From Piezodorus guildinii (lineage: Eukaryota; Arthropoda; Insecta; Hemiptera; Pentatomidae), in the NCBI GenBank assembly GCA_023052935.1, contig CM041293.1, positions 171,327,341-171,391,340 on the forward strand: a stretch of DNA of 64,000 nucleotides, in the 5' to 3' direction. The notes under the pieces are model-generated. The model made no database searches, was not told the origin of the DNA, and worked only from the letters and a program-made list of their open reading frames with translations. Shown here in pieces: positions 10,387 to 19,901 of this stretch (positions are counted from its first letter, which is position 1; each line of letters begins with the position of its first letter). The translations under genes were made by a program, and so were the position numbers.

Positions 10387-11326
10387 TCTTATGAAAACTA
10401 AATTTAACATTTAAAATGTAATTTAAATAGTTCATTTGAGATATAAAATAGTAATAAACCGAATAAAATAGAAACCGTTCTTATTTTTGCATTATTTGAA
10501 TACATACATAGCGATTAAGTTTTTAGTAGTAAGTTAGTAGGAAATATAGTAGCTTTTGGAACGAAACATGGATATAGTACCTTTTGGAATGAAATAAAAT
10601 GTGTCTTTAGTACCTTTTGGAATAAAATGCAATTTTTAAATACTTTTTTAAAGGATTTTTATGTTTTTAGATAAAATTTGATGACGGATTTAAATAAAAC
10701 TAAGCCATTAGAATACAAATATGTGAAAATATTAACTTTGAAAAAAATGTCCTATAGTACCTTTTGGAAATCAACGTCTCAATTGAGCTGTTAACATAAA
10801 TGATAAGTTTTTATAAATCTATAAGCTCACATTCTTATTAATTATTTAAAAATTTAATAATATTTCATGAATACGGACGTTTCACTGTGACCTAATGAAA
10901 TTCTTATGAAAACTAAATTTAACATTTAAAATGTAATTTAAATAGTTCATTTGAGATATAAAATAGTAATAAACCGAATAAAATAGAAACCGTTCTTATT
11001 TTTGCATTATTTGAATACATACATAGCGATTAAGTTTTTAGTAGTAAGTTAGTAGGAAATATAGTACCTTTTGGAAGGAAATGAAAGGAAAGGTTATATC
11101 TGTTTACATAGGATATAGTACGTTTTGGAACGAAACATGGATATAGTACCTTTTGGAATGAAATAAAATGTGTCTTTAGTACCTTTTGGAATGAAATGCA
11201 ATTTTTAAATACTTTTTTAAAGGATTTTTATATTTTTTAGATAAAATTTGATGACGGATTCAAATAAAACTAAGCCATTAGAATACAAATATGTTAAAAT
11301 ATCAACTTTGAAAAAAATGTCCTTTA
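10387..11326. repeat. Tandem array of TAGTACC-family units (right part)
   Basis: This continues the array beyond the Jockey. The unit interrupted at 5598 resumes at 10399, and a complete unit runs from about 10753 to 11325. The last unit is longer (about 570 bp) because it holds an extra block, TAGTACCTTTTGGAAGGAAA through TAGTACGTTTTGGAACG, near 11063-11128. At least seven copies of the core motif or close variants occur here. Confidence 0.75.
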
Positions 11327-11859
11327 GTACCTTTTGGAAATCAACGTCTCAATTGATGTTGATAGAGATGGAAATAGCCTGGAGGCAGTACAACTCAGCT
11401 GCTAAATATAGAAGGATAAGATGAATACGATGTAATCCCTCGCGGGTGAGTAGGTGCCGACAGAAATAAACAGAAGGACTAACCAGTGTGAGATAGTGCG
11501 ATCAGCGACAGCACCAGGAATAGAAGAGCTTGATCTTACCTCCTCTTCACAAATAGAAAGGAGTCTTCGAACTCTAGGAGGCCGGGATTCCATGCAAGGA
11601 CGGTTAAAGAATAACATCGGCCAGCACGGAAATGTCTACTGTATCTAACGTTTTGACAAATCATATAAGATTAATGATCTTAACGTATATGTTTACTTAT
11701 TGAATGTTGATAAGGACGAGACAGGCCTTGCAGTTGGCGATCCTTTCCTTTATTAAAATAAATTATAACAATAATAATGTACTGCTTGATTTGTACTGCC
11801 TCTAGGCTATTTTCGTCTCTATCAACACCAATTAAGACGTTCATCTCCAGAAGGTACTA
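11325..11859. mobile_element. Foldback-type element with about 70-bp TIRs, 535 bp
   Basis: The left end (11325-11394) and right end (about 11790-11859) are inverted repeats of about 70 bp at roughly 80-85% identity by eye. Paired landmarks are ATAGCCTGGAGGCAGTAC on the left and GTACTGCCTCTAGGCTAT on the right, and both outer ends carry the TAGTACCTTTTGGAA-type motif. The interior is unrelated to the 4728-4970 MITE, so the family appears to share ends with different contents. A mariner starts exactly at its right-hand TA. Confidence 0.65.
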
Positions 11860-13125
11860 TTGGGTTGTGTCACATGAAATGTCCGTTTTCAAGGTAAAGG
11901 ATAAAGGATTTTTATTAAAAATACGATATGAAAACAAAATTTTATTCGAAGTATTTACCTTCTTTTTCTATACATTTTTTCTAACGCGACACGAACTTTT
12001 TTATCCCCGAACTGAAAAACTGAGCTTTGAAGTGAAAAAAAAAATCTGAAAACGCACTTTTGACTTGATCATCATTTTCAAAAAGTTTTCCTTTGACGAA
12101 GTTGTCTAAATTCCTGAACAGGTGGTAATCTGTAGGAGACAAGTCGGGAGAATATGGTATAACTTCGTAGCATAGTTCTTTCAATTTTTGCACGGTATGT
12201 TTTGAAACGAAAAAAAAAAAAGATTTATTCGCTTTGAAGGGAGACCAGAGTTCACTATCTTCAATGATAACAAGAAAAAATGAAACCCAGGAAGAAATAA
12301 AGGTGGTAAATGCGTGTTATTACTCAGTTGCTAAATTACTTAGCTCACGGCTTCTGTCTAAAAACTTAAAGGTTAGAATTCATAAAACTATTATTCTTCC
12401 AACGGTTCTTTACGGATGCGAAACGTGGCCGCTTACTTTGAAGGATGAACAACGGCTTAAGGTTTTCGAGAATAAGGTACTGCGTAAAATATTTGCTCCA
12501 AAGAGAGATGAGGCCACTGGGGAGTTTAGAAGGTTGCACAACGCGGAATTGCGAAGTTTGTACCCTGTGAATATAATTGAGTTGATAGCATCGCGGAGAC
12601 TCAAATAGGCGCGTAAAGTTGTTGGGCTTAGTGAAGAACGGATTCCGAGAAAGTTGGTATTCGCTGAACTGACTGGTAGGCGTCCGAAAGGTAGGCCGAA
12701 GCGTCGATGGGAGGATTGTATTAAGGCTGATCTGGGGGGCTTGGGCTTGACCAGTGAACATTGGACGAGTCTGTGCAGGCGAAGTTTGGTGGTATCGGCA
12801 TTGAACCTTCGGGTTCGGTAAGCCTATTATTATTATATTATTATGTTTTGAAACATGGTGTCTTCCTTAAACTGTTTGGTAGGGGTTTCCTTCTACTGTA
12901 TGTTTGAGGACATCGTTGTCTATTACGGACAGAGGTCTTCCTCGGGGCAAGTTTTCCAAGTCGGTATCCCCGGTGGCAAACCAACGGCGAATGGTCCGTT
13001 CATTAACACTCCCTTCCCCAAACGCCTTGCAAATATTTCTAGCGGCCTCAGCTGCTGAATGGCCGAGGTTAAACTCGTACAAAAATATTACTCGAAAATC
13101 GCGTGTTACCATGTTTATATATGAA
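11860..13125 (-). mobile_element. Non-autonomous mariner, minus strand, split by a LINE
   Basis: This is the same family as 3133-4018. The 3' TIR (TTGGGTTGTGTCACATGAAA) begins after TA at 11858-11859. Minus-strand coding remnants are the C-terminus (DLSPTDYHLFRNLDNFVKGK, FSSGIKKF) at about 11981-12195, then the shared deletion junction. After an inserted LINE (12209-12841) come the N-terminal helix-turn-helix pieces (NERTIRRWFA, KLGHSAAEAARN) at 12867-13112. The 5' TIR is missing: homology stops near 13120. Frames are broken by stops and indels. Confidence 0.85.
12209..12841 (+). mobile_element. 5'-truncated LINE fragment inside a mariner
   Basis: The insert of 633 bp is flanked by a 13-bp target duplication TATGTTTTGAAAC at 12196-12208 and 12842-12854. 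The open frame 12234-12608 encodes the region after the reverse transcriptase core: LPTVLYGCETWPLTLKDEQR, ENKVLRKIF, then IASRRLK and a stop. A further stretch GRRPKGRPKRRWEDC lies in a continuing frame to about 12810. This C-terminal type occurs in RTE/CR1-like LINEs. The 3' end is a TTA-rich simple repeat rather than poly-A. It is the best marker that this mariner was fixed before the LINE arrived. Confidence 0.85.
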
Positions 13126-13350
13126 TGAACGAAAAAAAAGTGCGCATATCAAATTTGATTTTTCGTCTCTTCCGACCGGTTTACTACATAATTTACAATT
13201 AGCCAATTTTTTCCTTTTAATTATTTAAATTATATTGCGAAAAAAAAATAATGACTATTATACGGAACAGTATTGCGTGTTTATTCGAAGACCTGTAGGA
13301 TTAGGCTCGTAAACAAACTATCCCCACCACTAACACTCAACGGCACCTAG
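13126..13350. other. Unassigned stretch
   Basis: No element recognised. It contains a GC-neutral segment near 13270-13345 (CCTGTAGGATTAGGCTCG) with no open frame. Confidence 0.4.
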
Positions 13351-13710
13351 CATATACAGTTTTTATAGGTGTCTTTTTCAAAATATTTTAAGTTTGCCGA
13401 CGTTTCGGCTCAAGCTTGTAAGCCACCATCAGGGCTACAAACACCAGAACAAAAGAGATACATATTAATAAGATAATGAAAATTTTCGAATGTAGTGACA
13501 ATGATAACATTTAAAAGAAAAAAGAAAATATATCAAGATACTAAAATATAATATTGTAGATACGAATAATGATAATATGATAAACAATATGACGATGATA
13601 AGCATAAAACTTTACACTTTAATATAGAAGTAAAAAAAAATTAAAAAACGTTGGAAAAATTAAAATATTTAGAAAAAGACTGACTCCTGATTATTCCACC
13701 TATAATATGA
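13351..13710 (-). mobile_element. Penelope-like element remnant (candidate)
   Basis: The left end (TTTTATAGGTGTCTTTTTCA then TATTTTAAGTTTGCCGACGT) and the right end (TTAAAATATTTAGAAAAAGA then GACTGACTCCTGATTATTCC and ACCTATAAT) are inverted versions of each other, as in the paired structure at 25561-25780. A hammerhead-like motif lies inside the left end. The interior is AT-rich with no reverse transcriptase. The Penelope assignment rests on the ribozyme-like motif and is an inference. Confidence 0.45.
13396..13435 (-). ncRNA. Degenerate hammerhead-ribozyme-like motif H1
   Basis: On the minus strand the order is GCC, CTGATGG, T, a hairpin GGCTTACAAGCTTGAGCC, GAAA, CGTC, GGC. This matches a minimal type I hammerhead: stem I GCC/GGC, core CUGAUGA (last A changed to G), stem II closed by GGCU/AGCC, conserved GAAA, a self-complementary ACGU that can serve as stem III between two copies, and cleavage triplet GUC. 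The A9 change would be expected to weaken or abolish activity. Confidence 0.55.
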
Positions 13711-14480
13711 AAATGATTTTATTTTAATCACTTTGAGGACGATTTTCTCTGAACCCAGCCTCATTGCACATCTACAAGGTAAAACGAACCTCCAGAAACA
13801 ATTTCAGGGTCACAACCATAGCCATTTTTTGAGATATTACAATGATTAGTAAGTAGAATATGGATAATAAAATAATATATTAAATATTAAACCATTTAAA
13901 TGTAAATATTATTGTTTTATCTAGGTCGGAGTAAAACTGTTGTTTCTACAAGGGACTTTGTTGTGCGGGTCAACCCTCAATTGATTAGACTGCAAAAGGA
14001 TCCCAGCTTGTTTTCCCAATCCAAGTTTTGGACTCCTGCCAAATTGGTAATTGACTATTGACTTCTTTCGATAACTAGTATGCTTAGCTTGTTTCACCAT
14101 TGTTGCAATTATTTTTTATTGTTATAATTAAGAAAGTAATTAGTATTTATGTTTTTCATAAACATTTCTTTATATAAAACACATTGAAAATAAACATAGC
14201 TGTTCCAATAGCACCTTATTACCTAATTTGAATTTTTTAATCAAAGTTAAAAACTTCAAATACAAGCAAAATTTGTTTACTGTCTGTGCAGTTGATTCCC
14301 TTTTCGGAAATAAAAAAATAACCAGTTATAATTTCCGTTAGAAGCCTATACATAAAAGCACTTTAATTAATCCTTTTTTTGGATATGTAATTATATTACT
14401 GACCAAGTAAACATTTTATAAACACAGAGAAGATATTGAATATTGAAAAACGCTACGAACTTATTTTGCAACCAAATACG

Positions 14481-14482
<2 letters not shown>
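13711..14482. other. Unassigned AT-rich stretch
   Basis: No element, open frame or RNA fold recognised. Possible unique host DNA with a few less AT-rich segments near 13920-14060. Confidence 0.4.

Positions 14483-14535
<53 letters not shown>
14483..14535. repeat. (AT)n microsatellite, left half, target of gypsy insertion
   Basis: An uninterrupted AT dinucleotide tract ends directly at the gypsy left LTR; the tract resumes at 19903. The last four bases before the element (TATA) equal the first four after it, so TATA is a plausible 4-bp target duplication, although the simple repeat makes this unprovable. Confidence 0.8.
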
Positions 14536-14537
<2 letters not shown>

Positions 14538-14715
14538 TTAAGGACTGATAAGGTAGACTATCAGCCTTAATTCCAAACCACCTCTTGTAAACAATAGAAA
14601 TGTATATATAGAGGATTAGAAGACCAAATAAAGCAGTGTTTGAATAGCCATCAAGCGTGTTGTTTATGCCCCTTTCTTTATTTTTTTTAATTCATATTTC
14701 GGACAACGCATAAGT
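14536..14715 (+). repeat. Gypsy 5' LTR
   Basis: Begins AGTTAAGGACTGATAAGG and ends CAACGCATAAGT. It contains a TATATA-like segment (ATGTATATATAGAGG) and an AATAAA-type signal (CAAATAAAGCAG). It matches the 3' LTR over its whole length. The ends are not the usual TG...CA; AGT starts are known in some insect gypsy groups. Confidence 0.93.
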
Positions 14716-14732
14716 GGTGCCGAAACCCGGGA
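14715..14732 (+). promoter_or_regulatory. Primer binding site complementary to tRNA-Phe
   Basis: TGGTGCCGAAACCCGGGA immediately follows (and shares one base with) the 5' LTR. Its complement is the 3' end of eukaryotic tRNA-Phe(GAA) including CCA, so minus-strand DNA synthesis is probably primed by tRNA-Phe. The tRNA identity comes from my knowledge of animal tRNA-Phe acceptor sequences. Confidence 0.8.
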
Positions 14733-14847
14733 ACTTTAGATAAGTTCGAAACATAATTTTTTTTTTCGTACTTGCCTGTTACTCAGCGTACGTGAGTTCA
14801 TTTATTTTTTTTATTATTTAATCTCTTGCCAGTGAAAAACCGATATC

Positions 14848-16080
14848 ATGGCAGAAAACGTAGTTTTGAGGCCAGCCGTTCTGAATGTCCCACTGGCTGT
14901 GCCTCAGCAGGCGGCAGCAGCGGCAGTTGAGTTACCGCCACTACCGGAAGTTTCACTGGCGCAGGCGCATAGGACGACGCTGGAGTGGGTGAAGATCCAA
15001 ACAGCGACAGCTCAGGAATTGAGGAAGGCTACATCCGACCTTGACAGATTTACTGGAGAGATTGGTGAGCTCAACCACTTTTTAAAAGGGGGCGATCGCT
15101 TGATGGTGAGGATTCAGTCTAAGTTGTCCGAAAGACTATTAGACGGGGAAGATGCTGAGGCGTTAAAGGCTGCAGTGGTTTGCAGGGTGAGGAGGAGCAT
15201 CCTGAACCATATCCAAACCGACGAGGAGACACCCTGGAGCGTCGTGAAAGAGCGACTAAAGAAGGCCTACGGAGGGGGAAGATGGGCCCCTGAAGAAGAT
15301 GTGTTTCACCTAATAAGGGAAACTAAGAAGCCGCGGCAGTCTAATGGCCAGTATGCGGGAGAACTTCTCACGAAATTTAATCGGATCACAGAGAAAATGT
15401 GAGAGACCGCTAGTGTTGAGGAGGTCCACTTTAGGATGGATTTCTTAGCGATAATTCTGAAGGTGCAGCTGGCGAAGGAAGCCGGTAAAAGAGAAGGGTT
15501 CCAGAGGGAGCGCTCGTTCATCGAATGCGCTCAAGAAATGATGGACGCCAGTGCCCGCGAGGAAGAATCTCGGATGGAGACGGAGGAACACGGTTGGACA
15601 CGGGTCTCGCACCATCAGCCCAGAACCACTCCCGTTTGGAAAAGAAGAGAATTTCGGGAGAATAGGAGAGAGAGGCCTCCGCAAGGTGATCGACGGCCAG
15701 CAAAACCGAGAAGCAGCGGGAGGCGGGAGGACCGCAAGTGCCATGGTTGTGGCAAGCTCGGGCATCTGGTGGCCCAATGTCCACGCACTAGGTGCTTTGA
15801 GTGCGGAGTGGAGGGACATATGGCAAGACATTGCCCTTACATGTACCGGCGGCGCGATGCGAACCAACCGGAACCCATGGAAGTAAATGCCCAAAGAGTC
15901 CGACCGGGACGGTTCCAGAGGAGGCATATAGCATCGGCAAGCGAATCATCCGGAGGGTCTGAGGAAACGGAAACGGGGACTGAGGCGGACGTTCCCGCTC
16001 GAGGAGGTGGCCAGAGGAGCAGGAGGAGTGTGTGGAGGCGACCGGAAACGGCAGCGCAGTCATCCCGTGAGGAAATCTGA
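14848..16080 (+). pseudogene. Gypsy gag with one in-frame TGA
   Basis: The gag frame runs from ATG 14848 to TGA 16078-16080 (410 codons) but is broken by a TGA at 15400-15402. The part before the break (184 codons) resembles a capsid-type region without clear signature residues. The part after holds basic stretches and two CCHC zinc knuckles, CHGCGKLGHLVAQC and CFECGVEGHMARHC, at about 15739-15834, typical of nucleocapsid. Reading stays open on both sides of the single TGA, so it is a point nonsense change, a readthrough codon or a sequence error. A second TGA then separates gag from pol in the same frame. Confidence 0.85.
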
Positions 16081-19000
16081 GGCGGGTATCAGCAGAGTGG
16101 CAACCGCACGTTGGTGAGCTACCATGCGAAGGGAGAGAGCGGCGGTCTGCCTATCATCAGCGTGGAGGGAGTCGCATGCTTGGTGGACACCGGGAGCTCG
16201 TGCACCATCGCATGCAGAGAGGCATTAGAGAAGTGGAAAGGTGGAGAGAGGGCACTCCAGGTTAAGGTATGCCAATGTAATTTAATCACCCTGGGAGGGC
16301 CCTGTCGTGTGGAGGGGGAAATCGAGCTGGGCTTAAGTACATGGGAGGAAAGGAGCGGAGAGCTTCATGTCCATGTAGTAAGTAAGATGCCAAGGGAGTA
16401 TCAGGCGATAATCGGTAATGACCTATTAGGGAAAATCGGCGCGCGTATTAGGAACCTGGGGGGCCAGTGGGCTATCAGAATTGGAGGTAGAAAGTATACC
16501 TGTACTCGCGTAGCTGCGGGCGGCGAGGCGCGTATTGGGGCGCTGAATCAGGTCGATAATTGGAAAACGTCTATCCTGGAAGAATTCAGTGATATATTTT
16601 TTAAGGAAGGGGATATCCTTGGGGTTACGGGTCGGACTGTGCATGAAATTCCGCTTAAGCAGGATCGGGTCGTTTATGTCAAGGAAAGACGGTATCCTCA
16701 GGCGCTTCGTAGGCATATTCGGGAAGAGCTAGACGATTTACGGCGGCAGGGTATAATCGTGGACAGCACGTCCCCGTATAATAGTCCGTTATGGGCCGTC
16801 AAGAAGAAGTGTGCCCCCGGCGAGACAACGGAAAAATATCGGGTCGTCATCGATTACCGTAAGTTAAATGAGAATACGGTTGACGAAAAATATCCTCTTC
16901 CGCGCTTCGACGATATTTTGGACCGGTTGGGGGGTGCAAAAATTTTTAGCACTTTGGATCTGAAGGCGGGGTATCATCAGATCGGAATGCATCCTCGGGA
17001 CCGACACAAGACCGCGTTTACCTTCGAGAGGGGCCATTATGAGTTCACCCGCATGCCGTTTGGCCTAAAGAATGCCCCTATCACTTTTCAGCGGTTGATG
17101 GACGAATTTCTTCGGGGTCTGGACGAGTCCGTGTGCCAGGTCTACATGGATGACCTCTTGGTCTTCAGTCGGTCGGAACGGGACCACGTTCAACATCTCC
17201 GGGATGTCTTTAGTCGAATGCGGGAGTTTGGTCTCCGTCTTTCTCCTGAAAAGTCGATCTTGGGTCAGAGGGAAATTAGTTTTTTGGGCCATACGATCTC
17301 CGCGGAGGGCGTGCAGCCGGATGCTCAGAAGGTGGCGGCCTTACAGCGTATGGCCATCCCGACCGAGGTGAAGGGGATCAGGCGGTTGATGGGCGCTTTG
17401 AACTATTATCGCCGTTTTGTTCCAGCTATGGCGACGTATCTTGTGCCCCTTAATAATTTACTGCGAAAAGGGTGTAAGGTCGTGATGACCCCAGATATTG
17501 CGGACCAGGTGCGCCGGTGCATCGACCACTTACAGCGTGATCCGGTGCTCGCGTTTCCGGACTTCGAACGGCCGTTCACTATTACGACTGACGCCAGTGA
17601 ATACGCTCTTGGGGCAGTGTTATCTCAGGACAGTGACCGGGGGGAACGACCTGTTGCATACGCCAGTCGGCGTCTTACGGATGCGGAGTCTCGTTATAGC
17701 GCCTTGGAGCGAGAACTCCTCGGAATTGTATGGGCTGTTGACCATTTCCGGCCGTACGTCTTCGGGAGGCGGTTCCGAGTCCATACAGACCATCGTCCCC
17801 TACAATGGGTAGGGCGGCTGAAAGAATCTTCCGCACGGGTCACACGATGGAAAGAGCTCCTGGGGCAGTACAATATGGAGATTGTATACAAACCGGGCAG
17901 GGAGAACGTTGTCGCGGATTGGCTGTCGCGTGCGCTCATGGTAAACGCCGTAGAGGAGGAACGGGGCGAGTCTTCTCGCGATGTTCGGCAGTTTCTTAGG
18001 GAGTGGACTCCTGGGGAGGAACCCCAGTCTGGCACGGCTGGAGTTTCGGGTGAGGCCGCGTCGTCGGAGGACGAGCGTTCTTCTGAGGGACGTCCTGTGG
18101 ACATGGAGGAAATAGACGACATCGTGAACGACAAGCGCCACCAGATTATCTGGAAGACGAGGACGTCGGGGCTCCTTAAGATTGATTTTCAACGCTTCGG
18201 CGGGTGTTCGGTCGTCACTGTCTGGTCTCAGCCATCCGTCGGGGATGACCAGATTTGTAGGGCGCTGGCGGACGCGCCTAAGCCGGGCAGGACCCACCAC
18301 CTATTTGTCGGCAACGCCGTTGTATGGGGACGGATCCACCGGTTGTGGCGGGCAGAGCGTATCGGGGTTGACCGGTCGTTTGTCCGTTGTTCCATGCTCG
18401 CCGAGACCATTCGTGATGAGGAACGGCAGAGGGAGGTGACGCTCGCTTATCATCAGGGGAAGACGAACCACCGGGGCCTCACCGAGACGTTGCGTGCGTT
18501 GCGGCGGCGTTACTATTGGCGGGGGATGAAGCGCACCATTCAGGAGACCATTGGGAATTGCGATGTGTGCCTGCGAGCCAAGTATGATCGTCATCCACCT
18601 CGGGCCGTCCAGGAGGAAACCCCTACCGCTGATGCGCCTCTGGTTGATCTGCAAATCGATTCCTTTACGTGGAAAAACTATAAGTGGGTCACGGTTTTGG
18701 ATTTGTTCAGCAAGGTAGCGATGGCGTATCCCGTTCAGGAGCGTACGGCGGAGGCTGTGTTACGGGCCCTGTGGATTTGGTTTCAGTTTTATGGCGTCCC
18801 CGAGAGGGTTTCTTCGGATAGTGGTCGCGAATTTCACATGGTCGCGAACAACGCCAAAGTCCGGGAGGAGATGAAGGTTTTGGGTGTCACGTGGCATCTT
18901 AACACGCCGGGTCATCCCAAAAGTCGCGGAGGTATCGAGCGCCTTCACAGCACGTTGAGTGACCACCTGCGGGTGTTTCAATTAGAGAAGGGGTTGGAGC

Positions 19001-19455
19001 CGGACGTGGCTATGGAGCGTGCCATCGTCGCGTATAACCATTCCGTCCACTCGGTCACGGAATTTACCCCTTACGAAATCCTTTTCGGGTTGCAGGGTCG
19101 CCGGCGTGATTGCCGCGGAGCGGCGGATGATGAAGGGCGAATTGTGAGCAATAGTCTCGCGCTTAAGAAGCTGTGGGTCACGGTTCGCGATCGGATTGAG
19201 CGGGAAAAGCGTCGCCGGGTGGAGCGGCATAATCTTGGGGTGCGGGATCTCATGGGACCTGTCAAAATCGGTACGGTGGTCTACCGGCGTGTGGGTACCA
19301 ACAGAGGGAAGGAACTCCGGCGTTATGAGGGCCCTTTCCGAGTGGTTGTGATCCGTGAACACAATTTGGTCACGATCGAGAGCGTGCGCGAATCCAGGAA
19401 GCGGCGTACGGTTCATCTAGAACAATTGAAACTTCCCCCGATGGAGGCATCCTAG
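16081..19455 (+). CDS. Gypsy pol: protease, reverse transcriptase, RNase H, integrase
   Basis: The frame is open from the codon after the gag stop at 16078 to TAG at 19453; there is no ATG near the start, so expression as a Gag-Pol fusion is implied. Numbering from 16111: protease with LVDTGSS at about 24-30; reverse transcriptase with YPLPRFDDIL, LKAGYHQI, FGLKNAPITFQ and catalytic YMDD at 345-348; RNase H with TTDASEYALG, first D near 494; integrase with an HHCC zinc finger (HRGL...CDVC) at about 777-824 and a DDE core at D850, D903 and E943. The second D and E are 39 residues apart, a little longer than the usual 35. All core residues are present, so the polyprotein looks functional. The stop is followed by non-coding T-rich DNA and no env. 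Confidence 0.93.
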   Translation, partial: GGYQQSGNRTLVSYHAKGESGGLPIISVEGVACLVDTGSSCTIACREALEKWKGGERALQVKVCQCNLITLGGPCRVEGEIELGLSTWEERSGELHVHVVSKMPREYQAIIGNDLLGKIGARIRNLGGQWAIRIGGRKYTCTRVAAGGEARIGALNQVDNWKTSILEEFSDIFFKEGDILGVTGRTVHEIPLKQDRVVYVKERRYPQALRRHIREELDDLRRQGIIVDSTSPYNSPLWAVKKKCAPGETTEKYRVVIDYRKLNENTVDEKYPLPRFDDILDRLGGAKIFSTLDLKAGYHQIGMHPRDRHKTAFTFERGHYEFTRMPFGLKNAPITFQRLMDEFLRGLDESVCQVYMDDLLVFSRSERDHVQHLRDVFSRMREFGLRLSPEKSILGQREISFLGHTISAEGVQPDAQKVAALQRMAIPTEVKGIRRLMGALNYYRRFVPAMATYLVPLNNLLRKGCKVVMTPDIADQVRRCIDHLQRDPVLAFPDFERPFTITTDASEYALGAVLSQDSDRGERPVAYASRRLTDAESRYSALERELLGIVWAVDHFRPYVFGRRFRVHTDHRPLQWVGRLKESSARVTRWKELLGQYNMEIVYKPGRENVVADWLSRALMVNAVEEERGESSRDVRQFLREWTPGEEPQSGTAGVSGEAASSEDERSSEGRPVDMEEIDDIVNDKRHQIIWKTRTSGLLKIDFQRFGGCSVVTVWSQPSVGDDQICRALADAPKPGRTHHLFVGNAVVWGRIHRLWRAERIGVDRSFVRCSMLAETIRDEERQREVTLAYHQGKTNHRGLTETLRALRRRYYWRGMKRTIQETIGNCDVCLRAKYDRHPPRAVQEETPTADAPLVDLQIDSFTWKNYKWVTVLDLFSKVAMAYPVQERTAEAVLRALWIWFQFYGVPERVSSDSGREFHMVANNAKVREEMKVLGVTWHLNTPGHPKSRGGIERLHSTLSDHLRVFQLEKGLEPDVAMERAIVAYNHSVHSVTEFTPYEILFGLQGRRRDCRGAADDEGRIVSNSLALKKLWVTVRDRIEREKRRRVERHNLGVRDLMGPVKIGTVVYRRVGTNRGKELRRYEGPFRVVVIREHNLVTIESVRESRKRRTVHLEQLKLPPMEAS

Positions 19456-19711
19456 GACGCTGGAGTGCCCTCAGCTTTTTGTATTTTTTGTTTTTTGTTA
19501 TTGTGAAGTTGTCGGTTTTTTTTTATGCGGTGTTCAGTTTGCAGGAAGTGTTGTTCTTTTTTTATCTATTGTATTCTCTTCTCAGGTGATATTTTCTTTC
19601 TGAGTTTTGTCATATTTTTTTTGTATGTCTTGTCAAATTGTTTTATTTTTTCTCGTGGAGGATTTCCATAACTTTTGTTTTGTATATAGTTTACGAGGAT
19701 TGTTCGTAAAC

Positions 19712-19722
19712 TGGTGGGGGGG
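19712..19722 (+). promoter_or_regulatory. Gypsy polypurine tract
   Basis: TGGTGGGGGGG lies directly against the 3' LTR start. Such purine runs survive RNase H and prime plus-strand DNA synthesis. Confidence 0.85.
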
Positions 19723-19901
19723 AGTTAAGGACTGATAAGGTAGACTATCAGCCTTAATTCCAAACCACCTCTTGTAAACAATAGAAATGTATATATAGAG
19801 GATTAGAAGACCAAATAAAGCAGTGTTTGAATAGCCATCAAGCGTGTTGTTTATGCCCCTTTCTTTATTTTTTTTAATTCATATTTCGGACAACGCATAA
19901 G

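Noticed and set aside
15445..15927. Minus-strand and alternative frames across gypsy gag and pol, some over 140 codons
   Set aside because: Shadow frames of a GC-rich coding region; the plus-strand frame carries all recognisable domains.
19456..19722. env-like frame downstream of gypsy pol
   Set aside because: The region is only about 265 bp, T-rich and full of stops.
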